Shown piece after piece: positions 32,347 through 41,673 of a stretch of DNA of 64,000 nucleotides. The notes beneath the pieces were generated by a model. It did not search any database. It had not been told where the DNA came from and worked only from the letters and a program-made list of their open reading frames with translations. Within the stretch, counting starts at the first letter, position 1; each line of letters begins with the position of its first letter. Origin of the DNA: an uncultured Luminiphilus sp. (GTDB taxonomy: Bacteria > Pseudomonadota > Gammaproteobacteria > Pseudomonadales > Halieaceae); NCBI GenBank assembly GCA_943840615.1, contig CALSVI010000006.1:62001-126000 (forward strand), read 5' to 3'. The translations under genes were made by a program, and so were the position numbers.

Positions 32347-33555
32347 TCAGGCTTCGTTGTCTTCGATAGCCGCTTCGGTACTCGCGCTCTCGGCAATCAC
32401 ACTGTCGTCCATCGCCTCAAGGCGCATACCGCGAATCGGGTTGCGAATGGCCGATACGATTACCCGTTCGCCCGCTTCCACACCTGCTGACAGCAAGACG
32501 CTGTCGCGATTGCGGTAGATGACCTGGACCTGACGCACATCGAGCAGGCCCTCACCGTCGATCACAAACACCTCATCTCCAGGCCGCAGACCCTCTGCGG
32601 TAATTTGAATTGCGTCGACAATCGGACGTCCTTGAATTTCTGCATCAACGTACAGGCCCACTGCCAGCGGCATACCGGTCGCAGAGTGTGTCTGGCCGTA
32701 GGGGTCTTCGATCCTGACCGTGCCATAAATCGTCCGCGTCGCGGGATCGATTGCGGCATCAAGGCCCGTCAGCACCCCCTGCCATTGGTGCAACATGCCA
32801 CCGACCATCGCCGACAGCGTTGTCGACAAGCTCCCGGCGTCACCACCACTGAAGCCGATAGGCACACCCAAGGCGGATAATTGATTAATGGTGAGCGCCA
32901 AGCGCACCTCGGCAACATCGGTGCCAAACACCGTGCCCAGCACTTTCCCCGGGCTAACGTACTGACCCAGATCTACTGACTGAGCCTCCACTCTGCCGGC
33001 AAAGGGCAAGCTGATTTGTGTTCGCTCAAGATTGGTGAGCGCAAGCGAGAGTGACGTTTCGGCCGCCTTCAGAGAAGACTGTGCGCGCGCCACCTGCGGT
33101 TTTTTTAGCGCCAGTGACGATGGATTTTTTTGACCTGCGAGCTGCTTGCGAGCGACGTCGGCGTCAGCCAATGCTTGCTCAAGATCGACTACCGCTGCCG
33201 CAACGCGAGCCTGTCGCTCATCAACGGCCGCGCGGTAGTCTGTGTCCTCGACCGAGAGCAACACATCACCCGGACCAAACTGGCCGCCTTCAATAAAAGC
33301 CGGTGCAATCGCCGTGATCTTTCCACCTACCTGTGCCACGAGCTGAGTGCGCACACCCGGGCGGACCTCACCGTAGGCGACGACGGTGGGTCGTGTCGTG
33401 GCCCGGATAGCCGGCACCACATCGACACTAGTGGGGCGTGGCGGCTCAATATTGGGCTCCGGCTGAGGCTTGGTCACCTGCAACAGAGCGTAGATCGCAA
33501 TACCTGCAAGACCCGCTCCGATCGGCCACGCAGCGCGGCGCAATTGCGCAATCAT
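32347..33555 (-). CDS. RND efflux periplasmic membrane-fusion protein
   Basis: A 402-residue HlyD/AcrA-type adaptor. One N-terminal membrane anchor (IGAGLAGIAIYALL), then a split lipoyl/barrel-sandwich domain around a coiled-coil hairpin (VAAAVVDLEQALADADVARKQL and AQSSLKAAETSLSLALTNLERT), and beta-barrel domains. It precedes the RND pump by 10 bp and works with it to move substrates across the periplasm. Confidence 0.9.
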   Translation of the reverse strand: MIAQLRRAAWPIGAGLAGIAIYALLQVTKPQPEPNIEPPRPTSVDVVPAIRATTRPTVVAYGEVRPGVRTQLVAQVGGKITAIAPAFIEGGQFGPGDVLLSVEDTDYRAAVDERQARVAAAVVDLEQALADADVARKQLAGQKNPSSLALKKPQVARAQSSLKAAETSLSLALTNLERTQISLPFAGRVEAQSVDLGQYVSPGKVLGTVFGTDVAEVRLALTINQLSALGVPIGFSGGDAGSLSTTLSAMVGGMLHQWQGVLTGLDAAIDPATRTIYGTVRIEDPYGQTHSATGMPLAVGLYVDAEIQGRPIVDAIQITAEGLRPGDEVFVIDGEGLLDVRQVQVIYRNRDSVLLSAGVEAGERVIVSAIRNPIRGMRLEAMDDSVIAESASTEAAIEDNEA

Positions 33556-33856
33556 CTTTATCTCCTTGGTCAGGCCACGGCAGGGCTATTCGTCATTGCC
33601 ATTGCAATGGAGACACCACCGTGACGGCCACCTTCCGTGGCGGATATGCCTCTTCCTCACTATGCCTTACTCGATAAGCAAGAGGCTGTCGCCTATGTTA
33701 CTGCGTCAACACCCCGTGCTCCATGGGGATATGTCGCATTTGATGTGGCGCAATAGCCCAATGTGAACATTGTGCGCAGAAGTACCAGCCTCAGCCACCC
33801 GGCTGGCGCAGCAGACTTGCTACCCTTCGCAACATTATTCTGCAAACGAGAACACC
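33556..33856. promoter_or_regulatory. Divergent intergenic region with a short inverted repeat
   Basis: A 301-bp gap between the RND operon and the divergent reductase gene. It holds an inverted repeat CAATGT-GA-ACATTG at 33759-33772, about 85 bp before the reductase start, which could be a repressor operator. No regulator gene is adjacent and no clear promoter hexamers were seen. Nothing else recognisable. Confidence 0.3.
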
Positions 33857-35053
33857 ATGACCGATCGGCAGTTCGAGATTGTGCTTTACGGCGCATCGGG
33901 TTTCACCGGCAAGCTAGTGGCCGAATATCTTGCCAGTGAGCACACTGACCTCCGCTGGGCCATTGCCGGGCGCAATCAGCAAAAACTCGAGCGCGTGCGT
34001 CGCGAACTCAATTCACCTGATCTCCCGATCCTGATTGCCGACAGTGCGGACAGCACTCAACTGGCAGCAATGGCGCGTCAAACCCGTGTAGTGATTAGCA
34101 CCGTCGGCCCCTATGCCCAGTACGGCACGCCCGTGCTGGAAGCCTGCGCGGCGGAAGGCACTCATTACTGTGATTTGACCGGAGAAGCCCAGTGGATGGC
34201 GGAGGTATACGAGCGTATCGATCCGCTCGCCAAGGCCAGCGGCGCGCGCCTGGTCCACTGCTGTGGATTCGACTCCATTCCGTCGGATCTCTCGGTGTTC
34301 TTCCTCCAAAAGCACTTCAAAGAGCGCTTTGGCGGGTACGCAACCCGTGTATCGGGACGCATGGGCCTTGCCGCAGGAGGCGTCAGCGGTGGCACCGTGG
34401 CAAGCCTGATGCTGGTCGCTGAGCAAGCGTCACAAGATCCTGTGATCCGCGAACGCGTGATGGACCCTTACGCACTGTACCCTGCTGGACTAGAGAAAGG
34501 CTCGGACACGCCGGACCAAACCGGGATCGCCTGGGACGATGATTTCGAATCCTGGACCGGCCCCTTCGTAATGGCGGCGATCAACACCAAAGTGGTCAGA
34601 CGCTCCCACGCACTCGCGGGTCTACCCTACAGCGCAGGGTTCCAGTACGACGAGTCGCAACTTTGCAGCAGCCGCGCCAAAGCACTTCTCAGCGCTGCAG
34701 GACTGGGGACCGTAATGGCGGGCACATTTTTTTCACCGACTCGGGCACTGCTGAAAAAAGTACTGCCAGATCCCGGTGAGGGTCCCAACGAGACTACCCG
34801 AGAAAACGGGTTTTTTGAATTCTGGACCCATGGCACCGACGGCGAGAACCGTTTGCGCGTGAAAGTTACCGGCCAGCGCGACCCGGGATACGGCGCCACC
34901 TCAAGGATGCTCGCTCAGGCGGGACTCAGTCTGGCGCGCGACGAACTGCAGGTCGGGGGCGGCATCTGGACGCCCGCCAGCGCGCTCGGCGACGCTTTGC
35001 TGGCTCGCTTGCCCAGCGTCGATATTCACTTCACCGTAGTGGAAGAGCATTGA
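33857..35053 (+). CDS. Saccharopine-dehydrogenase-like / trans-acting enoyl reductase family protein
   Basis: A 398-residue NAD(P)-dependent oxidoreductase. The N-terminal VLYGASGFTGKLVAEYLA is a Rossmann loop; VGPYAQYGTPVLEACAAEGTHYCDLTGE and HCCGFDSIPSDL are typical of the group that includes mycobacterial trans-acting enoyl reductase and eukaryotic saccharopine-dehydrogenase-like proteins. Probably acts on lipid or fatty-acyl intermediates, but the substrate is not known. ATG 33857 begins directly before the Rossmann fold. Confidence 0.85.
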   Translation: MTDRQFEIVLYGASGFTGKLVAEYLASEHTDLRWAIAGRNQQKLERVRRELNSPDLPILIADSADSTQLAAMARQTRVVISTVGPYAQYGTPVLEACAAEGTHYCDLTGEAQWMAEVYERIDPLAKASGARLVHCCGFDSIPSDLSVFFLQKHFKERFGGYATRVSGRMGLAAGGVSGGTVASLMLVAEQASQDPVIRERVMDPYALYPAGLEKGSDTPDQTGIAWDDDFESWTGPFVMAAINTKVVRRSHALAGLPYSAGFQYDESQLCSSRAKALLSAAGLGTVMAGTFFSPTRALLKKVLPDPGEGPNETTRENGFFEFWTHGTDGENRLRVKVTGQRDPGYGATSRMLAQAGLSLARDELQVGGGIWTPASALGDALLARLPSVDIHFTVVEEH

Positions 35054-35128
35054 TTTAACGGACCCCTTCGCTTAGCCGTGCTCCTCAGCCGAACAGAGCG
35101 CTCCGTTCTCCCGTCAGCGACTGAATAA

Positions 35129-35153
35129 CAAAAAGGCCGCCCGAAGGCGGCCT
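35129..35153 (-). terminator. Rho-independent terminator
   Basis: An 8-bp stem AGGCCGCC / GGCGGCCT with CGAA loop; on the minus strand it is followed by TTTTTGTT. It lies 24 bp after the SYLF gene stop. Confidence 0.85.
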
Positions 35154-35176
35154 GCGTCTAGGACTGTTTTTTATTT

Positions 35177-35752
35177 TTAGTCTGCGTCGTACTTGAATTT
35201 TTGCCCGCCAAGCGTCGCCTCATACATCAGACCACCTTTGGCAATGGTAAAAGTCGCCATGCCACTGCGGCCGTCATACTGACGCTCGCTGGCACTGACT
35301 TTGCTCGAATCCGAATCGGTACCGGATGAGGTATTGCCGCCACCCCCTGTCGAGGTCGACGCCTGAGCGCCCGCTGTCAGCGCAACCGCTGTTGCCTGTG
35401 CACCAAACTCAAAGTTGCCTGAGGTAAAGTCATCGAAGGCCCGCTCGTCGCGGAAAAAAATCATCTGGCTATACACCTGACCACCCAATTGCAGACCATA
35501 GGTGATCTGGTTCATTTTGGTTTGACCTACGCGCTTACCGTTGACATGAACTTCACCTTTGCCATGCGCACCGCCGATACCAATGCCCCCTTTGCCGATG
35601 CTCGGGAATACCGCGTAACCGTAGGAATCGTCGATAAAATCGCTAGCGCCGGCGCCGCGGAAATTTTCAAGGGTGGTGCTGACGTCGTCGGCCAGAACGG
35701 GCTGTGCCGTGACCGCAAACAACGTGAAAAGTGTAGCGACTAGAACTCTCAT
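35177..35752 (-). CDS. SYLF (Ysc84) domain lipid-binding protein, secreted
   Basis: A 191-residue protein with a signal peptide (AVTAQPVLA) and an Ysc84/SYLF domain: YGYAVFPSIGKGGIGIGGAHGKG, QITYGLQLGGQVYSQMIFF, AVALTAGAQAS, then a Ser/Gly/Thr-rich insert and the closing FTIAKGGLMYEATLGGQKF. Bacterial members are periplasmic and bind phosphoinositide-like lipids in eukaryotic relatives; the bacterial ligand is unknown. Own transcript with a strong terminator. Confidence 0.88.
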   Translation of the reverse strand: MRVLVATLFTLFAVTAQPVLADDVSTTLENFRGAGASDFIDDSYGYAVFPSIGKGGIGIGGAHGKGEVHVNGKRVGQTKMNQITYGLQLGGQVYSQMIFFRDERAFDDFTSGNFEFGAQATAVALTAGAQASTSTGGGGNTSSGTDSDSSKVSASERQYDGRSGMATFTIAKGGLMYEATLGGQKFKYDAD

Positions 35753-35896
35753 AGGGGCATCCTCCTGAACATTAGCTCGCCAGCCTAACGGAATGTAGAT
35801 AGATGTACAGCGCGGGCGGGTGCAATAGGTGACACCAATAGCGTTTGGGCGGGCATGAATGCTCTCTTGAACAAGCGGGAATGTGAAGGCGCAGAC

Positions 35897-36634
35897 TCAC
35901 CAAGGAATCACGTCGCCTCGCCAGTCAAGGTAGGACAGTTCGCCGTCAGGTTCAGTCTCTGCCAAAACCTTGTCCAATGCTTCAGCGGCGCGCTCGGGCG
36001 ACAACAGTGTGCTCGGGTCGACGCTTCCCTGAAAAGGCTCGGATAAGGGCGTATCAACCGTCCCGGGGTGGTAGGCCAATACCTTGGCCGAGGGGTTGAG
36101 TCGGCGCAATTCTAGTGCCGCACATTTCAGCATCATATTAAGCGCGGCTTTACTACCTCGGTACGTATACCAGCCGCCCCGGCGATTATCGCCAATACTC
36201 CCCACCCTCGCCGACAGCACCGCAATGCGGGGCGCTTCACTGCGTTTCAGGAGCGGCGTCAACGCGGCCAGCACGCGCATCGGCAGGAAGGTGTTCACCT
36301 CGAAAACACGGTGCATGGCATGCGCGTCTAACTGATTGACTGCGCGCTCAGGGCGATAGCCCTCCCCTTGCAGTACACCGTTACAGATGACCAAGCGCTC
36401 GATAGCGACATTGTCGTCCCGCAAGCCCTCGGCCAGTGAAGCGAGCGCCTCGTCGCTGTAGTCGCACACTCTGGTTTCTACCAAATCGAACGGCTCGAAG
36501 TGCTCTAGAGACGAAGGGGAGCGTGCGATCGCCACGACGGGCCTCGCTGCCGAATCAATCCACCGGTGAATCAGAGCACAGCCAATTCCGCTACCCGCTC
36601 CGACCACGACATCGCGTTTCTGACTGCCTGTCAT
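35897..36634 (-). CDS. SDR family protein (CsgA/C-factor-like)
   Basis: A 245-residue short-chain dehydrogenase related to C-signal/YdfG-like proteins. The dinucleotide loop is VVGAGSGIGCAL; ICNGVL replaces the usual NNAG; the catalytic Tyr-x3-Lys is in YTYRGSKAALNM and AYHPGTVDTPLS follows. Substrate unknown. The next SDR upstream starts 74 bp beyond on the same strand. Confidence 0.8.
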   Translation of the reverse strand: MTGSQKRDVVVGAGSGIGCALIHRWIDSAARPVVAIARSPSSLEHFEPFDLVETRVCDYSDEALASLAEGLRDDNVAIERLVICNGVLQGEGYRPERAVNQLDAHAMHRVFEVNTFLPMRVLAALTPLLKRSEAPRIAVLSARVGSIGDNRRGGWYTYRGSKAALNMMLKCAALELRRLNPSAKVLAYHPGTVDTPLSEPFQGSVDPSTLLSPERAAEALDKVLAETEPDGELSYLDWRGDVIPW

Positions 36635-36708
36635 TTTCAGGTTACCTCTGCCTACGGCGACTGATTCAAGACGGGGACAAGTGGCCGATGAATCACATCA
36701 GGGTCGCG

Positions 36709-37488
36709 CTACATCGACCCCGGGAAAGCACCGCCGTCGAGCAAGACATTCTGCCCGATCACAAACCCGGCCTTGTCAGAACACAACCAGGCACAGGCTG
36801 AACCGAACTCTTCTGCTGTGCCGAATCGACCTGCCGGTACTGACGCCGTCCGCGCTGCGCGCGCCGCCTCCTCGCTAATCCCCTGAGCAGCCGAATCGAC
36901 CTTGTCTAGCATCACAAGACGATCCGTGTCGTGCAGCCCGGGCAACAAATTATTAATCGTGACACCGCTGCCCGCCACCTGCCGTGAGACGCCTGCCACA
37001 TAGCCCGTTAAACCCGAGCGAGCAGTATTACTGAGACCCAGCACCGGGATCGGCGCCTTGACCGCAACGCTGGTGATATTGACGATACGGCCCCAACCGC
37101 GGTCCATCATGCCGGGCAGAAGCGCCTTGATCAGTGCAATCGGCGTCAATAGATTGGCGTCAAAGGCGGCGATAAAGTCGTCGCGGTCCCAGTCTGACCA
37201 TAGACCGGGAGGTGGCCCCCCAGCGTTAGTCACGAGCATATCGACCTCCCCTGCCGCGGTCAGCACTTCCGCTTGCCCGGCCTCCGACGTGATATCGGCG
37301 GCAACCGCCGTCACTTCAACACCATAGGCCTGTCGAATCGTGGCGGCTGTCGCCTCCAATACCTCACTGCCACGCGCGTTGAGCACCAGGTCAACGCCCT
37401 CTGCCGCAAGCGCCTCGGCGCAGCCTCTGCCTAATCCTTTTGAAGAGGCACACACCAGTGCCCGACGACCTTTTATACCGAGATCCAT
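36709..37488 (-). CDS. SDR family protein with substituted catalytic residues
   Basis: A 259-residue FabG-like protein. The cofactor loop CASSKGLGRGCAEAL and TNAGG are intact and Ser140 (NITS) is present, but where Y-x3-K should lie the sequence reads S153-N-T-A-R157, so both Tyr and Lys are replaced. This SN-x-x-R form recurs in a known SDR subgroup, so it is not a decayed gene, but normal ketoreductase chemistry is unlikely. Function unknown. Confidence 0.8.
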   Translation of the reverse strand: MDLGIKGRRALVCASSKGLGRGCAEALAAEGVDLVLNARGSEVLEATAATIRQAYGVEVTAVAADITSEAGQAEVLTAAGEVDMLVTNAGGPPPGLWSDWDRDDFIAAFDANLLTPIALIKALLPGMMDRGWGRIVNITSVAVKAPIPVLGLSNTARSGLTGYVAGVSRQVAGSGVTINNLLPGLHDTDRLVMLDKVDSAAQGISEEAARAARTASVPAGRFGTAEEFGSACAWLCSDKAGFVIGQNVLLDGGAFPGSM

Positions 37489-37712
37489 GATTCGTTACTC
37501 CAGAACATGACGTGACCCCCCGATTATCCGCTATCTGATGCTCGAAGCGCGAGCCAACTTTGCTCGCCCTGATTCAGGGGAAAACTGCCCTGACTGAGGC
37601 TACACTGCGCATCACAGCCTGGGGCATGGCGTCGCTGACTGCAGGCCCTTCCAGCACTGAACGGCATCGGGCAACACTTTACAGCGAGACCTTTATTGGC
37701 AGAGAGGCCTTT

Positions 37713-38159
37713 ATGTCCAAAGTCCCGTTTTGGGAACAAAAATCTCTAGACGCGATGAGCGATGAGGAATGGGAATCGCTTTGCGACGGTTGCGGACAGT
37801 GCTGCCTGCACAAACTGGTCAATGATGAGAGCGGAGACGTGTTCTACACGCGGGTCGCTTGCGCACTCCTGCATCCCGAGACGGGTCGCTGCACCCGCTA
37901 TGCGGACCGCCTGCGCAAAGTCGAAGACTGTATGGACGTCAGGCACATGCGGTCGGCAGAACTGGCCTGGATGCCTCGGAGCTGCGCCTACCGAAGGCTC
38001 GCAGAGGGCAAACCGCTTCCAGCGTGGCACCCGCTGATCACCGGTGATGTCGCGACAGTCATTACGGCAGGGGTGGCGGTCGCAGGTAAAACCGTGAGCG
38101 AAGACTCGGTCGACCTCGAACAACTCGAGGAGCAGATCATCTCGTGGGTAGACGTCTGA
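37713..38159 (+). CDS. YcgN/UPF0260 family Cys-cluster protein
   Basis: A 148-residue protein matching E. coli YcgN in length and motifs: FWE-x-K-x-L-x-x-M-x-x-x-E-WE at the start, CDGCGQCCLHKL, then VACALLHPETGRCTRYADR and further Cys (DCMDVR, SCAYR). The conserved Cys probably bind zinc or an Fe-S cluster. ATG 37713 is selected because homologues start there. It converges on the YaiI-like gene with a 9-bp gap. Function unknown. Confidence 0.88.
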   Translation: MSKVPFWEQKSLDAMSDEEWESLCDGCGQCCLHKLVNDESGDVFYTRVACALLHPETGRCTRYADRLRKVEDCMDVRHMRSAELAWMPRSCAYRRLAEGKPLPAWHPLITGDVATVITAGVAVAGKTVSEDSVDLEQLEEQIISWVDV

Positions 38160-38168
38160 GCCAAACCA

Positions 38169-38624
38169 CTACCCTGATTTTAGCGCCCGGCTCAGGAGTC
38201 GGTCGAGCTGATCCGCGAAAGCCTTTCGATCAGTCTGATTAAGAGGCGGCGGACCACCGGTATGCTGACCCGATGCGCGCATCGTTTCCATGAAATCGCG
38301 CATTTGTAACCGTTGTTTGATGTTGTTTTCGGTATAACGCTCGCCGCGCGGCGTCATCACCAAGGCGCCTTTTTCGAGAACCTCGCTAGCGAGCGGAATA
38401 TCTGCCGTCACGACGAGATCACCCGCCTCGACTCGACCGGCAAGTTCGTGGTCCGCCATATCGGGCCCCTGAGCCACCTGGTACAGGCTGATCAGTGGCG
38501 AAGCCGGCACCTGAAATGACTGATTGGCAAATAAGGTGAGCTTGAGCTGCCGCTTTTGCGCTGCGCGATACAGGATCTCCCGAATCACGACAGGGCAGGC
38601 ATCGGCGTCTACGAGCATCTGCAT
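38169..38624 (-). CDS. YaiI/YqxD family protein (UPF0178)
   Basis: A 151-residue protein with the UPF0178 hallmark [24 protein letters not shown], the [28 protein letters not shown] block and [11 protein letters not shown]. The acidic residues and fold resemble PIN/NYN nucleases, so a nuclease role has been suggested for the family. ATG 38624 gives the family N-terminus. Confidence 0.9.
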   Translation of the reverse strand: MQMLVDADACPVVIREILYRAAQKRQLKLTLFANQSFQVPASPLISLYQVAQGPDMADHELAGRVEAGDLVVTADIPLASEVLEKGALVMTPRGERYTENNIKQRLQMRDFMETMRASGQHTGGPPPLNQTDRKAFADQLDRLLSRALKSG

Positions 38625-38705
38625 AGCGCTACCTTGTGAAGTATCACGGCGAGCTGGGACCACCCGTTTCAGACCCCACCGAGACGCCCACAAGGCGACA
38701 CCGCT

Positions 38706-38740
38706 GGCTGGTCAGCTTTGATCACTTGTGTATACTACGC
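38706..38740 (+). promoter_or_regulatory. Probable tRNA-Arg promoter with GC-rich discriminator
   Basis: A good -10 hexamer TATACT at 38731-38736 lies 37 bp before the tRNA, followed by a GC-rich ACGCGCCCCGG stretch typical of stringently controlled stable-RNA promoters. The -35 is weak (TGGTCA-like with 16-17 nt spacing). Confidence 0.45.
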
Positions 38741-38773
38741 GCCCCGGCGAGGCCCTGTCTCGTCTGGCTCTGC

Positions 38774-38850
38774 GCGGAATTAGCTCAGCTGGATAGAGCG
38801 CCGGTCTACGAAACCGGAGGTCGCAGGTTCGACTCCTGCATTCCGCGCCA
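38774..38850 (+). tRNA. tRNA-Arg (anticodon ACG)
   Basis: A 77-nt cloverleaf: acceptor GCGGAAT/ATTCCGC, D-arm with AGCTCAGCTGGATAGAGCG, anticodon stem CCGGT/ACCGG with loop CTACGAA (ACG), T-loop TTCGACT, discriminator G and encoded CCA. Reads CGU and, after A-to-I editing, CGC and CGA codons. Confidence 0.96.
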
Positions 38851-39019
38851 TTACGTCCCACCCTCACCAGCACCCTCATCCCTCACGCCCCCTATACCGC
38901 TTGGCTAATCCGCCTTGCCACTCACCCTGAGCACGGTCTATGGTGGCGCAGCACTCGCATCAGCGAGGTGACTGCTCGACAAGCAGAGAGAAACCGATAC
39001 CACAACAAGGGGAAAATCA

Positions 39020-39781
39020 ATGAGGTACTGGGTCGCATTTTTATCTAGCGTAGGCGTCATGATGACCACCATTCCTGCGCACGCGCAGCAGACTATGCCG
39101 CCGATGGGCAGCGCAGAGAACTGGGGATGCATGATGAACGAGGGAAAGTCTGCATCGGACCTGATGAAGGTCGTGGAAGATTGGAATGAATGGGCGGATG
39201 ACAACGGCCTAGACGCCTATAACGCCTGGATCCTGAATCCTATCTTCAAGTCTGACGCTGACTTTGTCCGCGAGGCGGGTTGGTTTGGTTTTGCGCCGAG
39301 CTTCACCGAAATGGGCAAAGGCATGCAGGCCTGGATGACCACAGGGCAGAAGATCAATGATCAATTCAACAAGGCCTGGACCTGCTCATGGCACAGCGAA
39401 ATGGCCACCATGCTGGTGCGCCCACCCACCGACGGCCCCTCATCCGCTATCGTGAGCTTTAGTGACTGCACGCTGAAGGACGGGGTAACACCACCCGCAC
39501 TCATGGCGGCGACTGCAAAGTGGAACGCCTACCTCGACGAGAATGGGGTGACCGCGGCGATCGCCTACCATTTTCCGGGCCACGGCAACCCGGTCGATAT
39601 GGCAGCCGATATGAAAGTCTCAACCTGGAGGCCCAGCCTCGAATCCTACGGACGTGACGCAGACTTGTATGTGAACGGTGGCGGTTTGCAGGCCAATCAA
39701 GCCATCTTCGGTGACGTCATGAGCTGCGACAGCGCCCGGATGTATAACGCCACGCTGATCCGAGCCGGACAGGCTCAATAG
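39020..39781 (+). CDS. Secreted protein, paralogue of the 2.0-kb lipoprotein
   Basis: A 253-residue protein with a signal peptide (cleaved after IPAHA). The mature part has two similar halves, each with a helix containing (D/K)WN, then an NG-x-(D/T)-A segment, hydrophobic strand and a Trp-containing helix; the second half begins with CTLKDGVTPPALMAATAKWN. The layout matches the lipoprotein at 1978-2742. Four Cys in the mature part may form disulfides. GGGGAAAA precedes ATG 39020. Family and role not recognised; probably periplasmic. Confidence 0.7.
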   Translation: MRYWVAFLSSVGVMMTTIPAHAQQTMPPMGSAENWGCMMNEGKSASDLMKVVEDWNEWADDNGLDAYNAWILNPIFKSDADFVREAGWFGFAPSFTEMGKGMQAWMTTGQKINDQFNKAWTCSWHSEMATMLVRPPTDGPSSAIVSFSDCTLKDGVTPPALMAATAKWNAYLDENGVTAAIAYHFPGHGNPVDMAADMKVSTWRPSLESYGRDADLYVNGGGLQANQAIFGDVMSCDSARMYNATLIRAGQAQ

Positions 39782-39879
39782 CGCTGGTCACGGCACCCCG
39801 CAGCCACTCAGTGTGGCGCGCTAACTAGGCCGGGGGGTTCTTAAGCGCCCCCTTTGAGAAGCCCGCTGAGGCAATACCC

Positions 39880-39906
39880 GGGGCGACCGCTATCGGCGGT
39901 CGCCCC
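39880..39906 (+). terminator. Long terminator-like hairpin
   Basis: An 11-bp perfect stem (GGGGCGACCGC / GCGGTCGCCCC) with a 5-nt loop in the 305-bp gap between the secreted protein and the methyltransferase gene. The tail is only ACTTTGAT. A weaker G-run/C-run hairpin with TTT at 39832-39855 comes first. Either could end the secreted-protein transcript. Confidence 0.55.
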
Positions 39907-40030
39907 ACTTTGATCGACTCCCCCACCCGATCACCCGAGCATCACGAGCGACTGAAAAAGTTGTCTGCTTCCCCCTCAATTTATGCTGGCGCAGAAGCGC
40001 TTTTTGGGGTATTTCTAGCGTTGTGTTTCG

Positions 40031-40071
40031 GCTCGGCTAATCAGCATGCCGAGCGGAAATCTGGCCGATTT
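40031..40071 (+). promoter_or_regulatory. Tandem leader hairpins before the first MttB-family gene
   Basis: Stem GCTCGGC (40031-40037) / GCCGAGC (40048-40054) followed by a smaller AAATC / GATTT hairpin (40057-40071), ending just before the GGGGGA ribosome site of the 40087 gene. Could be an mRNA leader element or a DNA operator; no known riboswitch motif was recognised. Confidence 0.3.
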
Positions 40072-40086
40072 TAGGGGGACCTGACG

Positions 40087-41634
40087 ATGGCGAGACGTGC
40101 GGGAGGAAGGCAGGCGCGGCATGCACAGCGCAGCGCGCCACTAGAGGAAACCATGAAGCCCGTGCGGCCCGGAGAGCGCGGTGGTCGCTACCATCCTTTC
40201 TCTGATCAGGACCTTGAGGCCATCGTAGCGAACATCTACCGTATTCTCGAAGAGGTCGGCTTCAAAGATGCAACGCCCCACTGCATCGAGACCTGCGAAG
40301 CTGCGGGAGCGGTGCTCGGCGACGACGGCCGACTGAGAATGCCTCGAGCGGTGATAGACGACGCGCTGAGCAAAGCAAAACGCAACCTGACGCTCTTTGC
40401 CCAGGACCCCGAGTTCGATCTGGACCTGTCGGGTTCACGGGTACACTTTGCGACCGCCGGAGCGGCGGTCATGATTGCCGACTCGGCCAAAAACGAATAC
40501 CGAGACTCCACCACCCGCGATCTTTACGATCTTGCTCGCATTGCCGATAACTGCGAGCACATTCACATGTTCCAACGTATGTGCGTGCTGCGCGATCTCG
40601 AAAACACCTACGAAATGGACCTCAACACCACTTACTGCTGTGTGGCTGGCACGCGAAAGCATGTCGGAGCCAGCTGGAGTAACTGCGACCATCTCGCCAA
40701 GGCACTTGAGATGCTTCATATTATTGCCGGCGGTGAGGCGGCGTGGCGCGCCAGACCCTTCGTCAGCCAGTCAAATTGTTTCGTCGTACCGCCTATGAAG
40801 TTCGCCAAGGAAGCCCTTGAATGTGTCCGGGTTGCAGTGGAAGGCGGTATGCCGGTGTTGCTGCTATCAGCAGGCCAAGCCGGCGCCACGACGCCGGCGA
40901 CGCTGGCCGGCGCGGTCAGCCAGGCGTGGGCAGAATGTATTGGCGGACTCATCTATGTGAATGCGATCAAGCCCGGCGCACCGGCGATTATCGGTGCCTG
41001 GCCTTTTGTATCGGACCTGCGTACTGGCGCCATGAGCGGCGGCTCGCCCGAGCAAGGGCTGATTTCGAGCGGCTGCGCCCAGCTGGGCCTCTACTTTGAT
41101 CTACCCTTCGGCACAGCCTGCGGGATGACGGATGCCAACATGCCCGACTTTCAAGCGGGGGCAGAGCGCGCTCACACACTAATGCCACCGGCCCTTGCCG
41201 GCTCTAATCTGATTTACGAAGCCGCGGGCATGTACTCAAGCCTGCTCGGAGTTTGCCCGGAGAGCCTTATTCTCGACAACGACGTATTGGGCGCCACCCT
41301 GCGTGCAGTGCGCGGTATCGAGGTGAATGAACACACGCTGGGATTCGACGATCTCGCCGGCGTCTGCTTGGGTGATAAAGGCCATTACCTAGGCTCGGAT
41401 CACACCCTTGCGGTGATGCAAAGCGAGTACCTCTACCCAGAGGTGGGCAACCGCTTTAGTCCCATGGTGTGGGAAGCATCAGACAAGCCGCTGGCAATTG
41501 ATGCCGCGATTCGCACCCGGGATGATATTTTGGCGAACTATGTGCCCAGCCATATTCCGCCAGAGGTCGACGCGGAAGTCCGCGCCAAGTTTCCGATCCG
41601 CTTGATCACCGAGGATCTGGTTCAGAGCGCCTGA
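40087..41634 (+). CDS. MttB-family corrinoid methyltransferase (non-pyrrolysine), copy 1
   Basis: A 515-residue trimethylamine-methyltransferase-family protein with no in-frame amber codon, so it belongs to the non-Pyl branch whose characterised members (for example MtgB, MtpB, MtcB) demethylate quaternary amines such as glycine betaine, proline betaine or gamma-butyrobetaine. The TIM-barrel core is recognised by the FATAGAAVMIAD, GASWSNCDHLAKALEM and CGMTDANMPDFQAG regions. The N-terminus is Arg-rich (about 6 Arg in the first 16). It transfers a methyl group to a corrinoid protein, presumably the one at 48493. Monocistronic here, convergent with the flavoprotein pair. GGGGGA precedes the ATG. 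Confidence 0.88.
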   Translation: MARRAGGRQARHAQRSAPLEETMKPVRPGERGGRYHPFSDQDLEAIVANIYRILEEVGFKDATPHCIETCEAAGAVLGDDGRLRMPRAVIDDALSKAKRNLTLFAQDPEFDLDLSGSRVHFATAGAAVMIADSAKNEYRDSTTRDLYDLARIADNCEHIHMFQRMCVLRDLENTYEMDLNTTYCCVAGTRKHVGASWSNCDHLAKALEMLHIIAGGEAAWRARPFVSQSNCFVVPPMKFAKEALECVRVAVEGGMPVLLLSAGQAGATTPATLAGAVSQAWAECIGGLIYVNAIKPGAPAIIGAWPFVSDLRTGAMSGGSPEQGLISSGCAQLGLYFDLPFGTACGMTDANMPDFQAGAERAHTLMPPALAGSNLIYEAAGMYSSLLGVCPESLILDNDVLGATLRAVRGIEVNEHTLGFDDLAGVCLGDKGHYLGSDHTLAVMQSEYLYPEVGNRFSPMVWEASDKPLAIDAAIRTRDDILANYVPSHIPPEVDAEVRAKFPIRLITEDLVQSA

Positions 41635-41673
41635 ATCTTTGTAAGAAGGGTGGCCTGTCGGGTCGCCGCCTCA

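Noticed and set aside
39982..40002. Possible -24/-12 site before the first MttB gene (CTGGCGCAGAAGCGC)
   Set aside because: GG-to-GC spacing is one base short and the -12 lacks TT.
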